A program made the position numbers and the translations under genes. Below are positions 42,708 to 53,600 of a stretch of 64,000 bases of DNA, piece by piece (position 1 is the stretch's first letter; each line of letters opens with the position of its first letter). Source of the stretch: Microplitis mediator. Lineage: Eukaryota; Arthropoda; Insecta; Hymenoptera; Braconidae. The notes below the pieces were generated by a model. It did not search any database, was not told where the DNA came from, and saw only the letters and a list, made by a program, of their open reading frames with translations. The stretch covers positions 17,753,117 through 17,817,116 of the forward strand of contig NC_079976.1 in the NCBI RefSeq assembly GCF_029852145.1. Reading direction: 5' to 3'.

Positions 42708-42845
42708 GTTTCCTTTTCGAATCCGAAATTCATGCTTCGAGGCCGATGACGCAGGAGGTCAGGATGTGCGGTACAGCTCGGTCGCGGGATTCAAGGTGTT
42801 ATCGCGGACCTCACCGAAGGTCGTCCGAGAATTAAGTCGGAGGAA

Positions 42846-42952
42846 GTTTTTGTTGAGCTTTCGAGCTCATGTGTTGTTGAGCTTTCAAGCTCGTGTGTTG
42901 TTGAGCTTCCAAGCTCGTGTGTTGTTGAGCCTTCGAGCTCTGGTGGTTGATC
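42846..42952 (+). repeat. 27-bp tandem repeat of small hairpins
   Basis: Four units of about 27 bp contain GAGCTTTCGAGCTC, GAGCTTTCAAGCTC, GAGCTTCCAAGCTC and GAGCCTTCGAGCTC. Each is a short self-complementary hairpin, the first with a TTCG loop. Loop and stem bases change while pairing is mostly kept. The unit lies near the 3' part of the solo LTR. Confidence 0.75.
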
Positions 42953-43218
42953 GACCAATTGGGATTACTTTCCTCTACGAAGGAACCGAGTCTTCAAAGC
43001 TCGTCTCGTTCGCACCCAGAGGACGTATCAAGGGATTATTTAGGCCGACTTATGGGGCCCATAATCCCCACCATGGTAAGTCAATAAACTTTTTTGCATA
43101 AAATAAAATAAGGTCAACAGCTGACGCACCTGGGGTCTATCGACACCCTAACGACGTCAACCTGGTTAAATTAAAAATATTCTGTCGGATTAATAGATAA
43201 GCCAGAATGTAACACTTT

Positions 43219-44189
43219 ATACTATAAATTTACGTTATTTGAAAATTTATCATAAGCTTTATTTAAATCTCAATTACAAGTGCTAAACTTAATCTGTTTC
43301 TTCTTCCGCGTGGAATACAATCACAAAAAAAACTATTTTCCACTATTTCTTATTATATCTCCAAATGTATGTTAGTAACTTGATCAATGATTATTGTCTT
43401 GAATTTTTAAAAGTTCAAAAAACGTTCGGAAACGTCAGTCGATGTCTCACTTTATGAAGTTTAAAATAGACAAAGTTTATTTAACCATTTTTCGACATTT
43501 TTATTTTATACGCGTAATAAATATTAATAATTTCATTTTAACGTTCTAGACGAAGTTATTTTTTACTTACCAACAAGGAATGAAACCGCCGTATAAAGAT
43601 GATTGACGTACTTATTATGACTTATTTGTAAATACCTCCTGAGTGTTCTCAAAAAACTCATTGTTTATCGACTTATACTAAAAAGTAATATTCTTAACAA
43701 GCAAATTTTGTATGGATCTTTTTTGAATTGTTTTTAAACACTTTTTTAATCGTTCAAACTGAGGTTACTTTATATCAAATTACGTAATGATGATATAATA
43801 TACGTACTTTCTGAGGCTTATTTACGAACCAATGTAGCAAATAATGTTTAAAAAAAGATTGAAGAAGCATGAAATATTGTAAATTTCAAAACGTGATACA
43901 GTGATAATCTTGTAATCGTGTAAAAAAAAAATGTTCGAAAAATATACGAAAAATGTTCGAAGCTCGAACATCGAAACGTGACACGATTTTGCATATTTTT
44001 CGAACATTCAATGATTTGATTTTTTTCGTTGCGAAAATTTTTTACAAAAAATATTTTGTATTTTTTTTTTTTTTTTGACTAAGGTTTCCAAATTTTTTGA
44101 TTCTTTTATTCTAGATAAGTAAAAAAATATTTATAATTTATGAATTCTGAGATTTTAAAAGTTTTGCGTGAAAATCTTAAAAAAAAATC
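43219..44189. repeat. Non-coding repeat-derived sequence
   Basis: 43,420-44,040 contains the diverged partner of 41315-42156. 43,940-44,020 is rich in GTTCGAA words (an imperfect inverted repeat near 43931-44007). No gene is seen. Confidence 0.5.
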
Positions 44190-44968
44190 TGTCTATCGGT
44201 AAACCCTGCGGGCCAGCCCCAAGACTTCCCGCTGTTTTCGAGCTCCTCGATCTCGAAAACATTGTTGTGGATACATTTTCCAGCTCTTCGAGCTCGAAAA
44301 TACTTTAGTATGCCATTGTTTGAAAAAAAACCGATTTTAGCATTTCTTTCTCCCACGATATCTCAGGAATGAATTGACCGATTTTGATGGTTGCGGCGGC
44401 AATCGGCGTATTTTATTGAGTTCTAGAGCTGATGAAATTTTGAAATTGTTTGGTTCAGTTGTTCCGAAGATATTCGCAAAAAGCTGTTTTTTACCATTTC
44501 TTTCTCCCGCGATAACTCTCGAAGAAATTATCTGATTTTGATGATTGAGGCGGCAATCGACGTGTTTTATTGAGTTCTAGAGCTGATTAGATTTTGAAGT
44601 TGATCGTATGAGTCGTTTCTGAGAAATCAATAAAAAACTAAAATAAAAAAAAAATTTTTGATTCTTATTATTTGAATAACTTGTAAACTACATGACCGAT
44701 TTACCCCAAAATCCAATCAAGACTAAGTTCTGGTGAGCTCTTTCGATTGCCACCAAGTACATTCAAATCGGTTCATCCGTTCCAAAGATATCGTCGGACA
44801 AAAAAAAGTTCACACACACACACACACGGACGTCCACCCGGGAATAGTCAGAATAGTTTCCTAGGATCTCAAAACGTCGACATCTGATGAAAACTCGATT
44901 TTCAAAAATCGGAACGAAACCAATAACTTCCCTTTTTTGAAAATTTGCAATTTTCTTAGCGAGAAGTT
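44190..44968 (-). repeat. Dispersed repeat with (CA)n, plus-strand copy reversed
   Basis: Two similar internal blocks (ATTTCTTTCTCCCACGATAT and ATTTCTTTCTCCCGCGATAA, each followed by a GCGGCAATCG(G/A)CGT block) are followed by CCGTTCCAAAGATATCGTCG, a (CA)n run, ACGGACGTCC, GGGAATAGTCAGAATAG, CTCAAAACGTCGACATCTGA and the end CTTAGCGAGAAGTTAAAAA. The last part recurs inverted at 63708-63890 (CTTCCCGCTAAGAAAATTGA, TCTTGACGTTTTGAGGTTCT). This marks a multi-copy genomic repeat; its class is not clear from the sequence. Confidence 0.6.
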
Positions 44969-44999
44969 AAAAATTCAAGCAAACTTGAAACAATTTTTA

Positions 45000-45330
45000 A
45001 ATAATATCCGAACAATTTTCAAACACATTTCGTATATGAAATTTTTTGGATTTTGAGTCGATTTTTTCTCAAAATAGTAAGGGAACTTTTCGGACATTTA
45101 TCGAACACATTTCGTATATGAAATTATTTGGATTTTAAGTCTATTTTTTTCACAAAATACTAAGGAAACTTTTCGAACAAATTTCGAATGTTTTTTTAAC
45201 ACATTTCGTGTATAGGATGTCTTGGATTTTCTGTTTATTTTTCTCGCGAACTAAAGAAATTTTTCGAACAAATTTCGAACATTTTTCGAATACATTTCGT
45301 ATATTCAATATCTCGGATTTTGAGTTGTTA
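45000..45330. repeat. Degenerate tandem repeat of CGAACA/ATTTCGTATAT units
   Basis: About four units of 80-100 bp share ACACATTTCGTATAT, TTGGATTTTGAGTC, and CTTTTCGAACAAATTTCGAA. They drift strongly to the right. No coding content. Confidence 0.6.
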
Positions 45331-45599
45331 TTTCCGACTTCGCAAACTTTTTCAAACTCATGTTGAACACTCCTAGGGAATAAATATTCCATTTTTTCAT
45401 AAGAGAAACCAGGATGGGTTCAATTGAGCGATACAGAACGTCATACCAGATTTCTTTCTTCTGTCTTTCATTCCCTTATCCTTCTTAAGTTCCCCACTTA
45501 CTTTTTACAACAATTATTCTAATGCGTGGTAACACTCACAACTAGCATTGACTTAAATTGATTTGCGTCAGCGGGACATCTTATATAATGCACCTCACC

Positions 45600-45892
45600 A
45601 GAAAACCCCCTCTTTTCCAAACTCGGACCCCCATGGTTGCATCTAAAAAATTTTTCAAGAGCAAATCACTCTACCGAGCACCGGGTTGCTTTTCAGTTAT
45701 CAGTTGATTAGTTTCAGCGAAGAGTCGCAATTTGGTACATAGTATCTTTTCAAATCTCTCAAATAATTTTATTCGGGAAATAAAATTATCAAAACCAATT
45801 AAATAAATATATATACTATATATTTATAACAAATATACAAAACAAAGCAATCACTCTACCGAGCAAAGGCTTGCTTTCCGGTCACTACCTGA
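45600..45892. repeat. Tandem duplication hosting the gypsy insertion
   Basis: AATCACTCTACCGAGCA occurs at 45664-45680 and 45850-45866. The block following the first copy (GAGTCGCAATTTGGTACATA, 45722-45741) recurs after the gypsy element at 56514-56533. The pre-insertion site was therefore a tandem duplication of roughly 185 bp, and the retrotransposon landed in the second unit. The sequence may be LTR of the element whose remains follow at 56.5-63 kb. TTATATAATGC near 45573 is a TATA-like word. Confidence 0.55.
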
Positions 45893-46713
45893 TGTTACGA
45901 TGTTGGCATCGTACGCCTCCGTTTGTCATCGGGACAGAACTGTCACATGACTAGTGCGACAGTTCTGTCTATAAAAGAGCGCGTTAACATGCGATCGACG
46001 CTTTTTCGTCGTTAGCTTTGAATAGACAAGTGGTTCATATTTATTGCTAATTGTCGTGTAGTAAATGACCTGTTCGCCGATCGTCATTTACTGCTTATCA
46101 ATTTATTCTTAACTCATATTTGTTGGTAATTCGTCAAGTGTCCGCGATAATTAGTTCAATAAATTATCCTGTAGTTATTACATCATATTTGTTTGTAATA
46201 ATTAATAGCTCAGATTTGTTGCTATACCGAAGGCGATTATTTGAATAAATTGGTAGAAAGCCCTGTACGTGTTAAGTACAGTAACTGTATTGGTAACCAG
46301 TGTGTGTGTGTACGACGTGGCAATTAGTTTATTATTAGTTCAATAAATAATTAAACTAATACCTGAAACCAGTGTTGAGTGAATTCACCTGTGCTTTCCC
46401 TAAGTCCACATTAGACAATTAAGGGTCTTCTCAGTCCATACATCGGGAATCAGTACCAAGGTCCAAGGAGGAGATTTCCGAGGATCAACCAACGCCAGTC
46501 CAAGGACATCAAGGACACATTCCATCTCCGAACACAATTTTAGGCTAAGTACTAGTATTAGTTTAGAATTGTAAGGCTAGTTCGGGTAAGTTAATTAAGA
46601 ACTAACTCAAATAACAAAAGTCAGAGTTTCATAAAGAGCTAGCGGGGCAAACTTTGACCCACGAACTGCACCCTTCCACCAGTAAGTGCAGGATAACGTA
46701 CCCCAGCGTTACA
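45893..46713 (+). repeat. 5' LTR of the gypsy element
   Basis: It begins TGTTACGATGTTGGCATCGT and ends CCCCAGCGTTACA. CTGTCTATAAAAGAGC at about 45966-45981 holds a TATA box. CAATAAAT words near 46166 and 46340 could serve polyadenylation. GGGTAAGT at 46584-46591 is a strong 5' splice donor and would pair with the acceptor before ORF3. A small inverted repeat GACAGAACTGTC / GACAGTTCTGTC lies just upstream of the TATA box. Confidence 0.95.
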
Positions 46714-46715
46714 AC

Positions 46716-46726
46716 TGGCGCCCAAC
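46716..46726 (+). promoter_or_regulatory. Primer-binding site, tRNA-Lys type
   Basis: TGGCGCCCAAC lies 2 bases after the LTR and is complementary to the CCA-terminated 3' end typical of insect tRNA-Lys. The match seems to stop after 11 bases (CGGG follows). It would prime minus-strand DNA synthesis. Confidence 0.8.
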
Positions 46727-48606
46727 GGGTTTTAGTTAGTAGAAAACTAATTAAGCCAATTATTCAATCAGTAATTAAGCCTGATTTACTTTGCCGTAAG
46801 CAATAACGCCGTCGGGTTTAGTCAATTTGATTGAGTAAAAATTAACATCATTTAATTATATAAATTCAATTAATCACTGTATAGTTAAATCTTTTGGACA
46901 TAAAATCAGTAATTTTCGAGTAGAGTCCACGAAAAAAGAGTAAGAACACCGGACAAAGAATTGTCGAGTATCAAGCAGGTTCAATTCGAGAAATTGTTCC
47001 CGAAAATTCCTAAAGCCTTGACTTCTTAGGCGTTTTATCAGGAAGAAAACGCACACTACCAGTTTTTCTATATTTTTCGCTCTAAAAATATAACCTTTTT
47101 CCATTTTTAGTTTATCTTTTTTGCTTAATTTTTTTTGTTCAAAAAAAAAAAAACCAGATTTTTAGTTAATTTTTCGGTAAAAATTACAATTTTGTTTAAA
47201 ATTATCTCTAAAAATTAGAGAATCAAAAGAAAAATTACCCGGGATTAAATTTTTCTAGAAATTTCTTTTCGCCCGGGGACAAATAAAGAAAAAGGTGATA
47301 AAAACACGCTTCCGGTATTATCATTATAAAATAATTTAAGTTAAATTTTTCAAATAGAAAAGAAATAAATTCTGTTGGAATTAATATAAACCGGAAATAG
47401 ATTTAAGTATAATATTGTTAAGTGAAGTGAACAGTGCAGTGTTTAACATTGTAAATTAATTATAAGTAATTTTGTAATTTACTTAATAATAAGATTAAGT
47501 TTAAGTATAAAATAGAGAAAAATATTTGTTAAGTGAAACAAATAGTATACCGGATATAGAAAAAAATTAAGTCTTTATACAAATAAAACCAGTAAATTTA
47601 AAAAGTAAAATAAGTTACAAAAGAAATTGAATAAAGATTAAAATCTTAATACAAAAACACAGAACAATAGCAGCTGTGTAAATAAAAATTCTCTTAGTAA
47701 CAGGAAATAAAGACTTAAGACTTTACTAAATAAAGTAAAAATAAAACTCGACTGAAAAACAAGAAAATAAATACGAGACAAATACCCGAACAGCCAGGTT
47801 GACTCATTGTTACGATTAACTTATTATTGTAACACAAGAATATCAACACAAAACGAATTAGGCGATAATCCGCAAACGCGGGAAAATTTTAAATCCTAAT
47901 TATCTGTTTCAGAAGATCGCCTAGGAATTCATCAACCTTACAGTCGGTATAGTAGAAACTCAGTGATCAATTCATTGATTTACCGCCATCTACCAGGGTA
48001 ATAAATAACCGTATTTATTAGACAAAGTAACGTATAAAAAGTTGTTGACAGATATTTTATTACGCATCACAAGTCACAACCAGTTCAAAGTAAAATCTTT
48101 TTTTATTCTTCAGTAAATAAATAAAATAGAGACAGTTTATTAAAAAAAGTTATCAATAGAAACTTAATATATTATAAAGTAATAAAATACATTTAATACG
48201 AGTAATAAACGTATACAGAGACGTAAAATAAAATATATTACGAGATATAAAATCCAGGTTATCCACGTGCTCGCATACTAAAAGGTATTGATTTTAAGTA
48301 TTTTTATTTAAAATTTAACAGTAAAATAAATAGAAAAATATAAATTAAAATTTATATTGTACCAGTAGTTAAAATTTTTATACTTTTTGCATATAAAATA
48401 TTTTTTAATCCACATACGTGATCGTGAATAATAATACAGAATTATTGTAAGTCAACAGGTTTATATCAACGGAGATTTTGGTCAGCACGCAACGGGAATA
48501 CGTTGCAAACACTTTATTTATTAATCAACTAATTTTCGTGTTTATTTTTTTTCGTTTTATTTTTTATTTCGAGTCGGAATTTAAATTTCTGTTTATTTTT
48601 TGCAAA
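46727..48606 (+). other. Long untranslated leader of the gypsy element
   Basis: About 1.9 kb between primer site and gag ATG, A-rich, with no long frame on the plus strand. It probably holds the packaging signal. Many short ATGs would hinder ribosome scanning, which suggests internal initiation or splicing; this is inference. Confidence 0.7.
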
Positions 48607-50562
48607 ATGGTTAAGACAAGAAAATATACAAAAGAACTTCAAGCAGAAATGCGATCGATGGTGAACCAATCGATGGCCGAAATAAAAAAGGAGGTGAAAG
48701 AAACAATTCAACAGCACCTAAACACGACAGTACAGCTTGACAACCAGAATCAAATACCGAATGGGACGGACAACTTCGATCAAATAGAACAGATGTCAGA
48801 ATCACAAGAAGTAAACAAACAAAAAAAGATACCAGTAATTAGAGAAGACAGAATATTAACAAAACCTTTGATATTTAAAAAACATGGTGAATGGATGTCA
48901 GCAGACCAGTACAACTTCAACAAATCGCCTGAAGATGACGAAGAAGTAGACAGCGAGGAAGTTATAATCCACGCAGTACCAGGAACAGCACAACAAAATC
49001 TAAACGTAACAACTCTAACAAAAGAGGAGAGAGTATGGAGTCTAGACAAAATTAAAAGGAACATATTCATGTCAAATATAAAACAAGTAGAAGAATTGCA
49101 AATACACAACGCAATCTGGTGCAAGATGATGGCTGACATGATCAACTGGACAAAACAAAGAGTAAAAACAGAAAAAAACCTGACAGCTCGTATAGAAATA
49201 ATTGAATCTATGCCAAAAATTACCAGCCGCAAGCACGTAGAACAACTAGAACGAGAACTAGGTATAAAGAAAGGAGATGTTGGATATTGGGAAAATTCCA
49301 TAATAAATTATATAGTGAAGGATGTACAGCTATGGGACAACACCGAAGATCTGGAGGGAATTCAAAACTCAACCCAAATATACCAGAAAACGCAACAAGA
49401 GATGGGATCACGTGAGAAAAGAAACGTGCCCATGAATAATTACAACAAATATTCAGTGCAGTACACGCAACCTCAAATGTATGCGCACAACGGACCAAAT
49501 GTACAGTATACACACATACCAGACCAGAGAACCCAATATCAAGGTCACCAGGGATTCAATACAATGAATACTACGTATAACACGCGTGAAGACAACATGA
49601 AGAAACGTGCAGACAAAATAAAATCAATGGAAATATTGATTAGAAGTAACAACTTGAAATATACAGCAGATTCACAGCCTAAACAATGGTTACAAGCATT
49701 TACTGAGACCTGCATCGAACAAGAAATGGAGTTCGAAGAAAGAATTGACTTATTAAAAATAGCAATAGCCAGTGAGAAAGAATGGTTTAAACAGAACGTT
49801 AACACATGGACAAACTGGGAAGATGTCAAAAAATCATTTAATGTGGCATTTTGTAAAACAACTCTAGACACGGAAGTACTTCAGGAAATATTCAGCATAT
49901 ACCAAAGGAAAAATGAAAATACACAGGAATTTGTGAGACACATGAGAAGCAAATTCGCTGAGCTAGAAGATCCAATGACAACAGCAAAACAACTGGAAAT
50001 AATAAAACCAAAGCTGACCATAGAAATTCAGAGAGAATTGAATTCTATGCAAAAGGCAACGACGTATAAACAATTTGCTGAATTAATATCAATCGCAGAA
50101 AGCAGAGTAGCGGACATCCGGAGAGTGAAAGAAGCCAGAAAAATACCAGTACGTAGGCTACAAACAACAAGAGATTCAGTGAATGAATCTACGGAGTCAA
50201 GTTCTGAAGAAGAAGAAACAACTATATGCAGAGTAAAAAGAAAAAGCGGGAGAACTGCTGTAAATAAAATTAAATCGATAAATCACAATAAAGATGACGA
50301 TAAAAAAATTAATGTCATCTTTAACAGGAAAAACCAGCACAATGACAGAGAAAGATCAAGATCACGAGATCGCAACAACAGATCTGGGTCCAACACTTCA
50401 AGAGGCACGAGTAAATCTGTAGGAGGCACCTACACGTGCTTGAATTGTGGAATGAAAGGCGGACATAAAACCAGGGATTGCGAAGAGGATAGAGTCGATG
50501 TTTGTGTGCGATGTTTCACCGTGGGAGCAACAGCTAAACAGTGTAGCTGTAGAAAAAACTAA
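48607..50562 (+). CDS. gag: Gag polyprotein of the gypsy element
   Basis: 651 codons from ATG 48607 (MVKTRKYTKELQAEMRSMVN). The frame is open upstream but without an earlier ATG. Helical, charged N-terminus (AEIKKEVKETIQQHLNT); a capsid-like core with KQWLQAFTETCIEQEMEFEE, WTNWEDVKKSFNVAFCKTTL and SIYQRKNENTQEFVRHMRSK, typical of retrotransposon gag. A basic Arg/Ser region (DRERSRSRDRNNRSGSN) leads to a zinc-knuckle-like CLNCGMKGGHKTRDC with CX2CX5HX4C spacing, one residue longer than canonical, plus a second Cys-rich segment CVRCFTVGATAKQCSC. It ends AGA AAA AAC TAA, which is the frameshift site. Confidence 0.92.
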   Translation: MVKTRKYTKELQAEMRSMVNQSMAEIKKEVKETIQQHLNTTVQLDNQNQIPNGTDNFDQIEQMSESQEVNKQKKIPVIREDRILTKPLIFKKHGEWMSADQYNFNKSPEDDEEVDSEEVIIHAVPGTAQQNLNVTTLTKEERVWSLDKIKRNIFMSNIKQVEELQIHNAIWCKMMADMINWTKQRVKTEKNLTARIEIIESMPKITSRKHVEQLERELGIKKGDVGYWENSIINYIVKDVQLWDNTEDLEGIQNSTQIYQKTQQEMGSREKRNVPMNNYNKYSVQYTQPQMYAHNGPNVQYTHIPDQRTQYQGHQGFNTMNTTYNTREDNMKKRADKIKSMEILIRSNNLKYTADSQPKQWLQAFTETCIEQEMEFEERIDLLKIAIASEKEWFKQNVNTWTNWEDVKKSFNVAFCKTTLDTEVLQEIFSIYQRKNENTQEFVRHMRSKFAELEDPMTTAKQLEIIKPKLTIEIQRELNSMQKATTYKQFAELISIAESRVADIRRVKEARKIPVRRLQTTRDSVNESTESSSEEEETTICRVKRKSGRTAVNKIKSINHNKDDDKKINVIFNRKNQHNDRERSRSRDRNNRSGSNTSRGTSKSVGGTYTCLNCGMKGGHKTRDCEEDRVDVCVRCFTVGATAKQCSCRKN

Positions 50563-50619
50563 CTGAGCGAGTGCGATATACGCAGTGTCCCGTACTCGCG
50601 ACAACGTTAGCAGACTGCG
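50553..50619 (+). promoter_or_regulatory. -1 ribosomal frameshift site with candidate pseudoknot
   Basis: The last gag codons read A-AAA-AAC then TAA; AAAAAAC (50553-50559) is a canonical X XXY YYZ slippery heptamer in the correct phase. Seven bases later GCGAGTGCG (50567-50575) pairs with CGTACTCGC (50591-50599), nine pairs with one G-U. The loop segment CGCAGT (50581-50586) pairs with ACTGCG (50614-50619) downstream, forming an H-type pseudoknot. The pol frame is open from 50553 and is -1 relative to gag. Confidence 0.85.
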
Positions 50620-53600
50620 CTTCGGAGCAGGAGGGGGGAGGCCACCCATCTCACCACCCCATGGAAACAGAAAGTGATGGAGTATCAGACGACCGTCAGT
50701 CAACGGCCGAATCAGATCAAAGTGACAACGGTGAAGTAAATAAAAACAGGTCTGATATAAACAATAATTATAAAATTAATAGTAGTGTCCAGAATAGTGT
50801 CGTGATGGGTAACTGTATAGCTAAATGCTGCGGCGCAGACTACTACGTGCCGTCTCCTACAAAGGACAAAACACCTGCAGTACCTAAACCAGCGATTAAA
50901 CAACTCATTACAGTATCTGAGGGAGCAAACGTGAAGCAAAGCGTACAACTAAGCGTAAGTAAACATTTCACGTGCTTAGTAAAAATAAATAAAATAAAAT
51001 GTACAGCATTGTTCGACTCAGGTGCCGGTAGAAATTTCATGACACAGGATATTGCCAGTAAAATCCAGGATAATATAATAAAAATAAAATTCAATACTGC
51101 TAAAAATTCATTTATTTTAGCAGATAATTCAGCTATACAAAGTCTTCGGAGAATATTTGTTACGTTCGAGATTGAAGAAACCGAGGTACACGCATGGTTT
51201 GAAGTACTCGACCGGATGCCCGATGACATCATCCTAGGGATGAGATTCATGATGGATAATGGGATACAATTACGTGCCGATAACATGACGTGGACATGGA
51301 AACATGATGATCATCCAAAAGTTTGTGAACCAGTACAACCAGGTAACAAAATCAGATTAATCCACTTGAACGTAGACGAACAAGAAAAATTAATTAAATT
51401 TCTAGACCAGGAATTTGTATTAATGGATAAAGCTGAGCTCGGTACTCTGAAAGGAGTCGAGTATGAAATTGAATTAAATAACTACACACCTATACGCGTA
51501 AAGCCATACAGAAGGTCACTGAAGGTAACAGAAGCGTTACACAAAATTATTGAGCAGTTACTTGACCAGAAAATTATCCAGGCAAGTACTAGTGAATGGA
51601 GCTTCCAACCGGTGATGGTAAAGAAAAAGTTACTACCAGGGCAAAGCGCGGACGACATCAAGACATGGAGAATGTGCATCGACTATCGACCGCTAAATAA
51701 AATAATGAAAATGGTCAATTATCCAATGAGACGCATCGATACATCATTGGAAGTCATCAGAGAAGGTGCATATAGAAGTGTCATTGACTGTACAAATGCC
51801 TATTATCAGATTCAGATAAAACCAGAGCACCGTAAATACACGGCGTTTGCTGTCGAAGGAATGGGGTCATTCGAGTTTGTAAGAATGCCTTTTGGTTTGT
51901 CAACTGCACCAGGAACATTTCAACGTAATATGGATCTGATAATTCAAACAATGAAGCAAACATTACGCCAGCTTGAACTACCAGCTCATTGGATTAATTT
52001 TATCCATCCATATATGGACGATTGGGTAGTAGCAACACCAACATTTGAAATTCATCTACAAGTCCTGGGGATATTGTTCAAAGTCTTCAGAGAGGTAGGA
52101 CTATTAATTAAAAGAAAAAAATGTTGTTTCTGTGTTGCAGAAATGAAATATTTGGGATTCATTATTAAAGGTAATGAACTACACCCAGATCCCAGCAAGC
52201 TGAGCGCCATAACAGACTACCCAGAACCAGTAAATAAGAAACAGCTGAGACGGTTCTTGGGAATGGTAAATTGGTATCGCCGACATATGAAAATGGTTGC
52301 AAAAATCCAAGATCCACTCACATCTATTACCAGTGAGAAATCAGTATGGGTATGGGGTCCTGAACAACAGCAGGCCTTCATTGACATGAAGAAGTTACTC
52401 TTGGAGGCACCAGCATTAACGGTACTAGATTATAATTTACCCTTCATACTTTACACAGATGCCTGTGATACCGGTATTGGGGCCGTATTAACACAAAAGG
52501 GCCAAGACCGAGAATATCACATAACTGCTATCAGTCGATCCTTGAACAAGCATGAGCGAAATTACACCACGACAGAAAAGGAGTGCTTGGCAGTCATTTG
52601 GTCGTATCAAAAACTGAGAGGTTTTTATGAAGAATATCCAGTGACAGTTGTCACCGATCATGCAAGTCTGAAATGGCTTCAGAACGTCAAGAATCCGAGC
52701 GGACGATTAGCAAGGTGGGTAGCAGAATATTCTCTGTGGACAATAACAATAGTTCACAGACCAGGCATTAGCAACGAAGCGGCTGACGCTCTCTCCCGAG
52801 CTTACGAGGGTATTGAACCCGAGGCTGAGAGGGTCACTCGAGTAAAAGACATAGTACAACAGTGGTACGACAGAAAAGTTAACGAGGTCAAGGCTACTCC
52901 AACACGCTTTCCTCAATGGAAATTCCTCGATAATGACCTATATTATTATCGACCGCGGCATCCCACGCAGTTATTCGACGATGCGCCGGAGCATTGGAAA
53001 CTAGTTGTCAAACCAGAACAGCGCAAGTCAGTTATCAGCAAGGCGCATGACGAAACAGTATCCGGACATGGCGGAATAACCAAGACGTATCACCACGTGG
53101 CCAGTCATCACTATTGGCCTAATATGTACTTCGACGTAACCAAATACGTAAGCCAGTGTACTGTTTGTAAATTACAAAAACCAGATACTAATCCACCACA
53201 GGTGATACCAGGGCACAGACCAATCACCGAGCTATGGGAAAGTGTATCAGTTGATACAGTGGGACCACTGCCCAAGTCGCAACATCAAAAGACACATCTG
53301 ATCGTGTTATGCGATATGTATTCAAGGTATCTGGAAGTCCAGCCAATATCAGAACCAACCGGTAGTAAAATCATATTCTTTTTACGCTCAGTATTTAATC
53401 GTTGGGGCTACCCGCGAGTAGTTGTAACTGACAACGGAACTGAGTTTGTCAATAGGGTTGTTTCTGAATATTTACAGACCAATAATATAGTACACGAATT
53501 AACACCAGCATATCATCCACAGTCTAACCCTGTGGAACGAATAAACAGAAATTTAAAATCTTTAATTCGAACTTTTCTTACAGATAAACATTCCAGATGG

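Larger units (their letters stand above)
42161..43214 (+). mobile_element. Solo LTR with CTTT target duplication
   Basis: It starts TGTTACGTTCTGGCTT and ends AAGCCAGAATGTAACA, a 16-bp inverted end with one mismatch. It is flanked by CTTT at 42157-42160 and 43215-43218. The length is 1054 bp, with no internal region. Inside are three tandem covarying hairpins (42599-42707) and hairpin-forming 27-bp repeats (42846-42950), both described separately. Orientation follows the TGTTACG start. Confidence 0.8.

Noticed and set aside
48478..48606. Upstream extension of gag
   Set aside because: The frame is open but starts with a non-ATG codon and is Phe/Ile-rich; the first ATG at 48607 starts a normal charged gag N-terminus.
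51781..51963. Minus-strand frames across gag-pol
   Set aside because: They are shadows of the well-supported plus-strand polyproteins.
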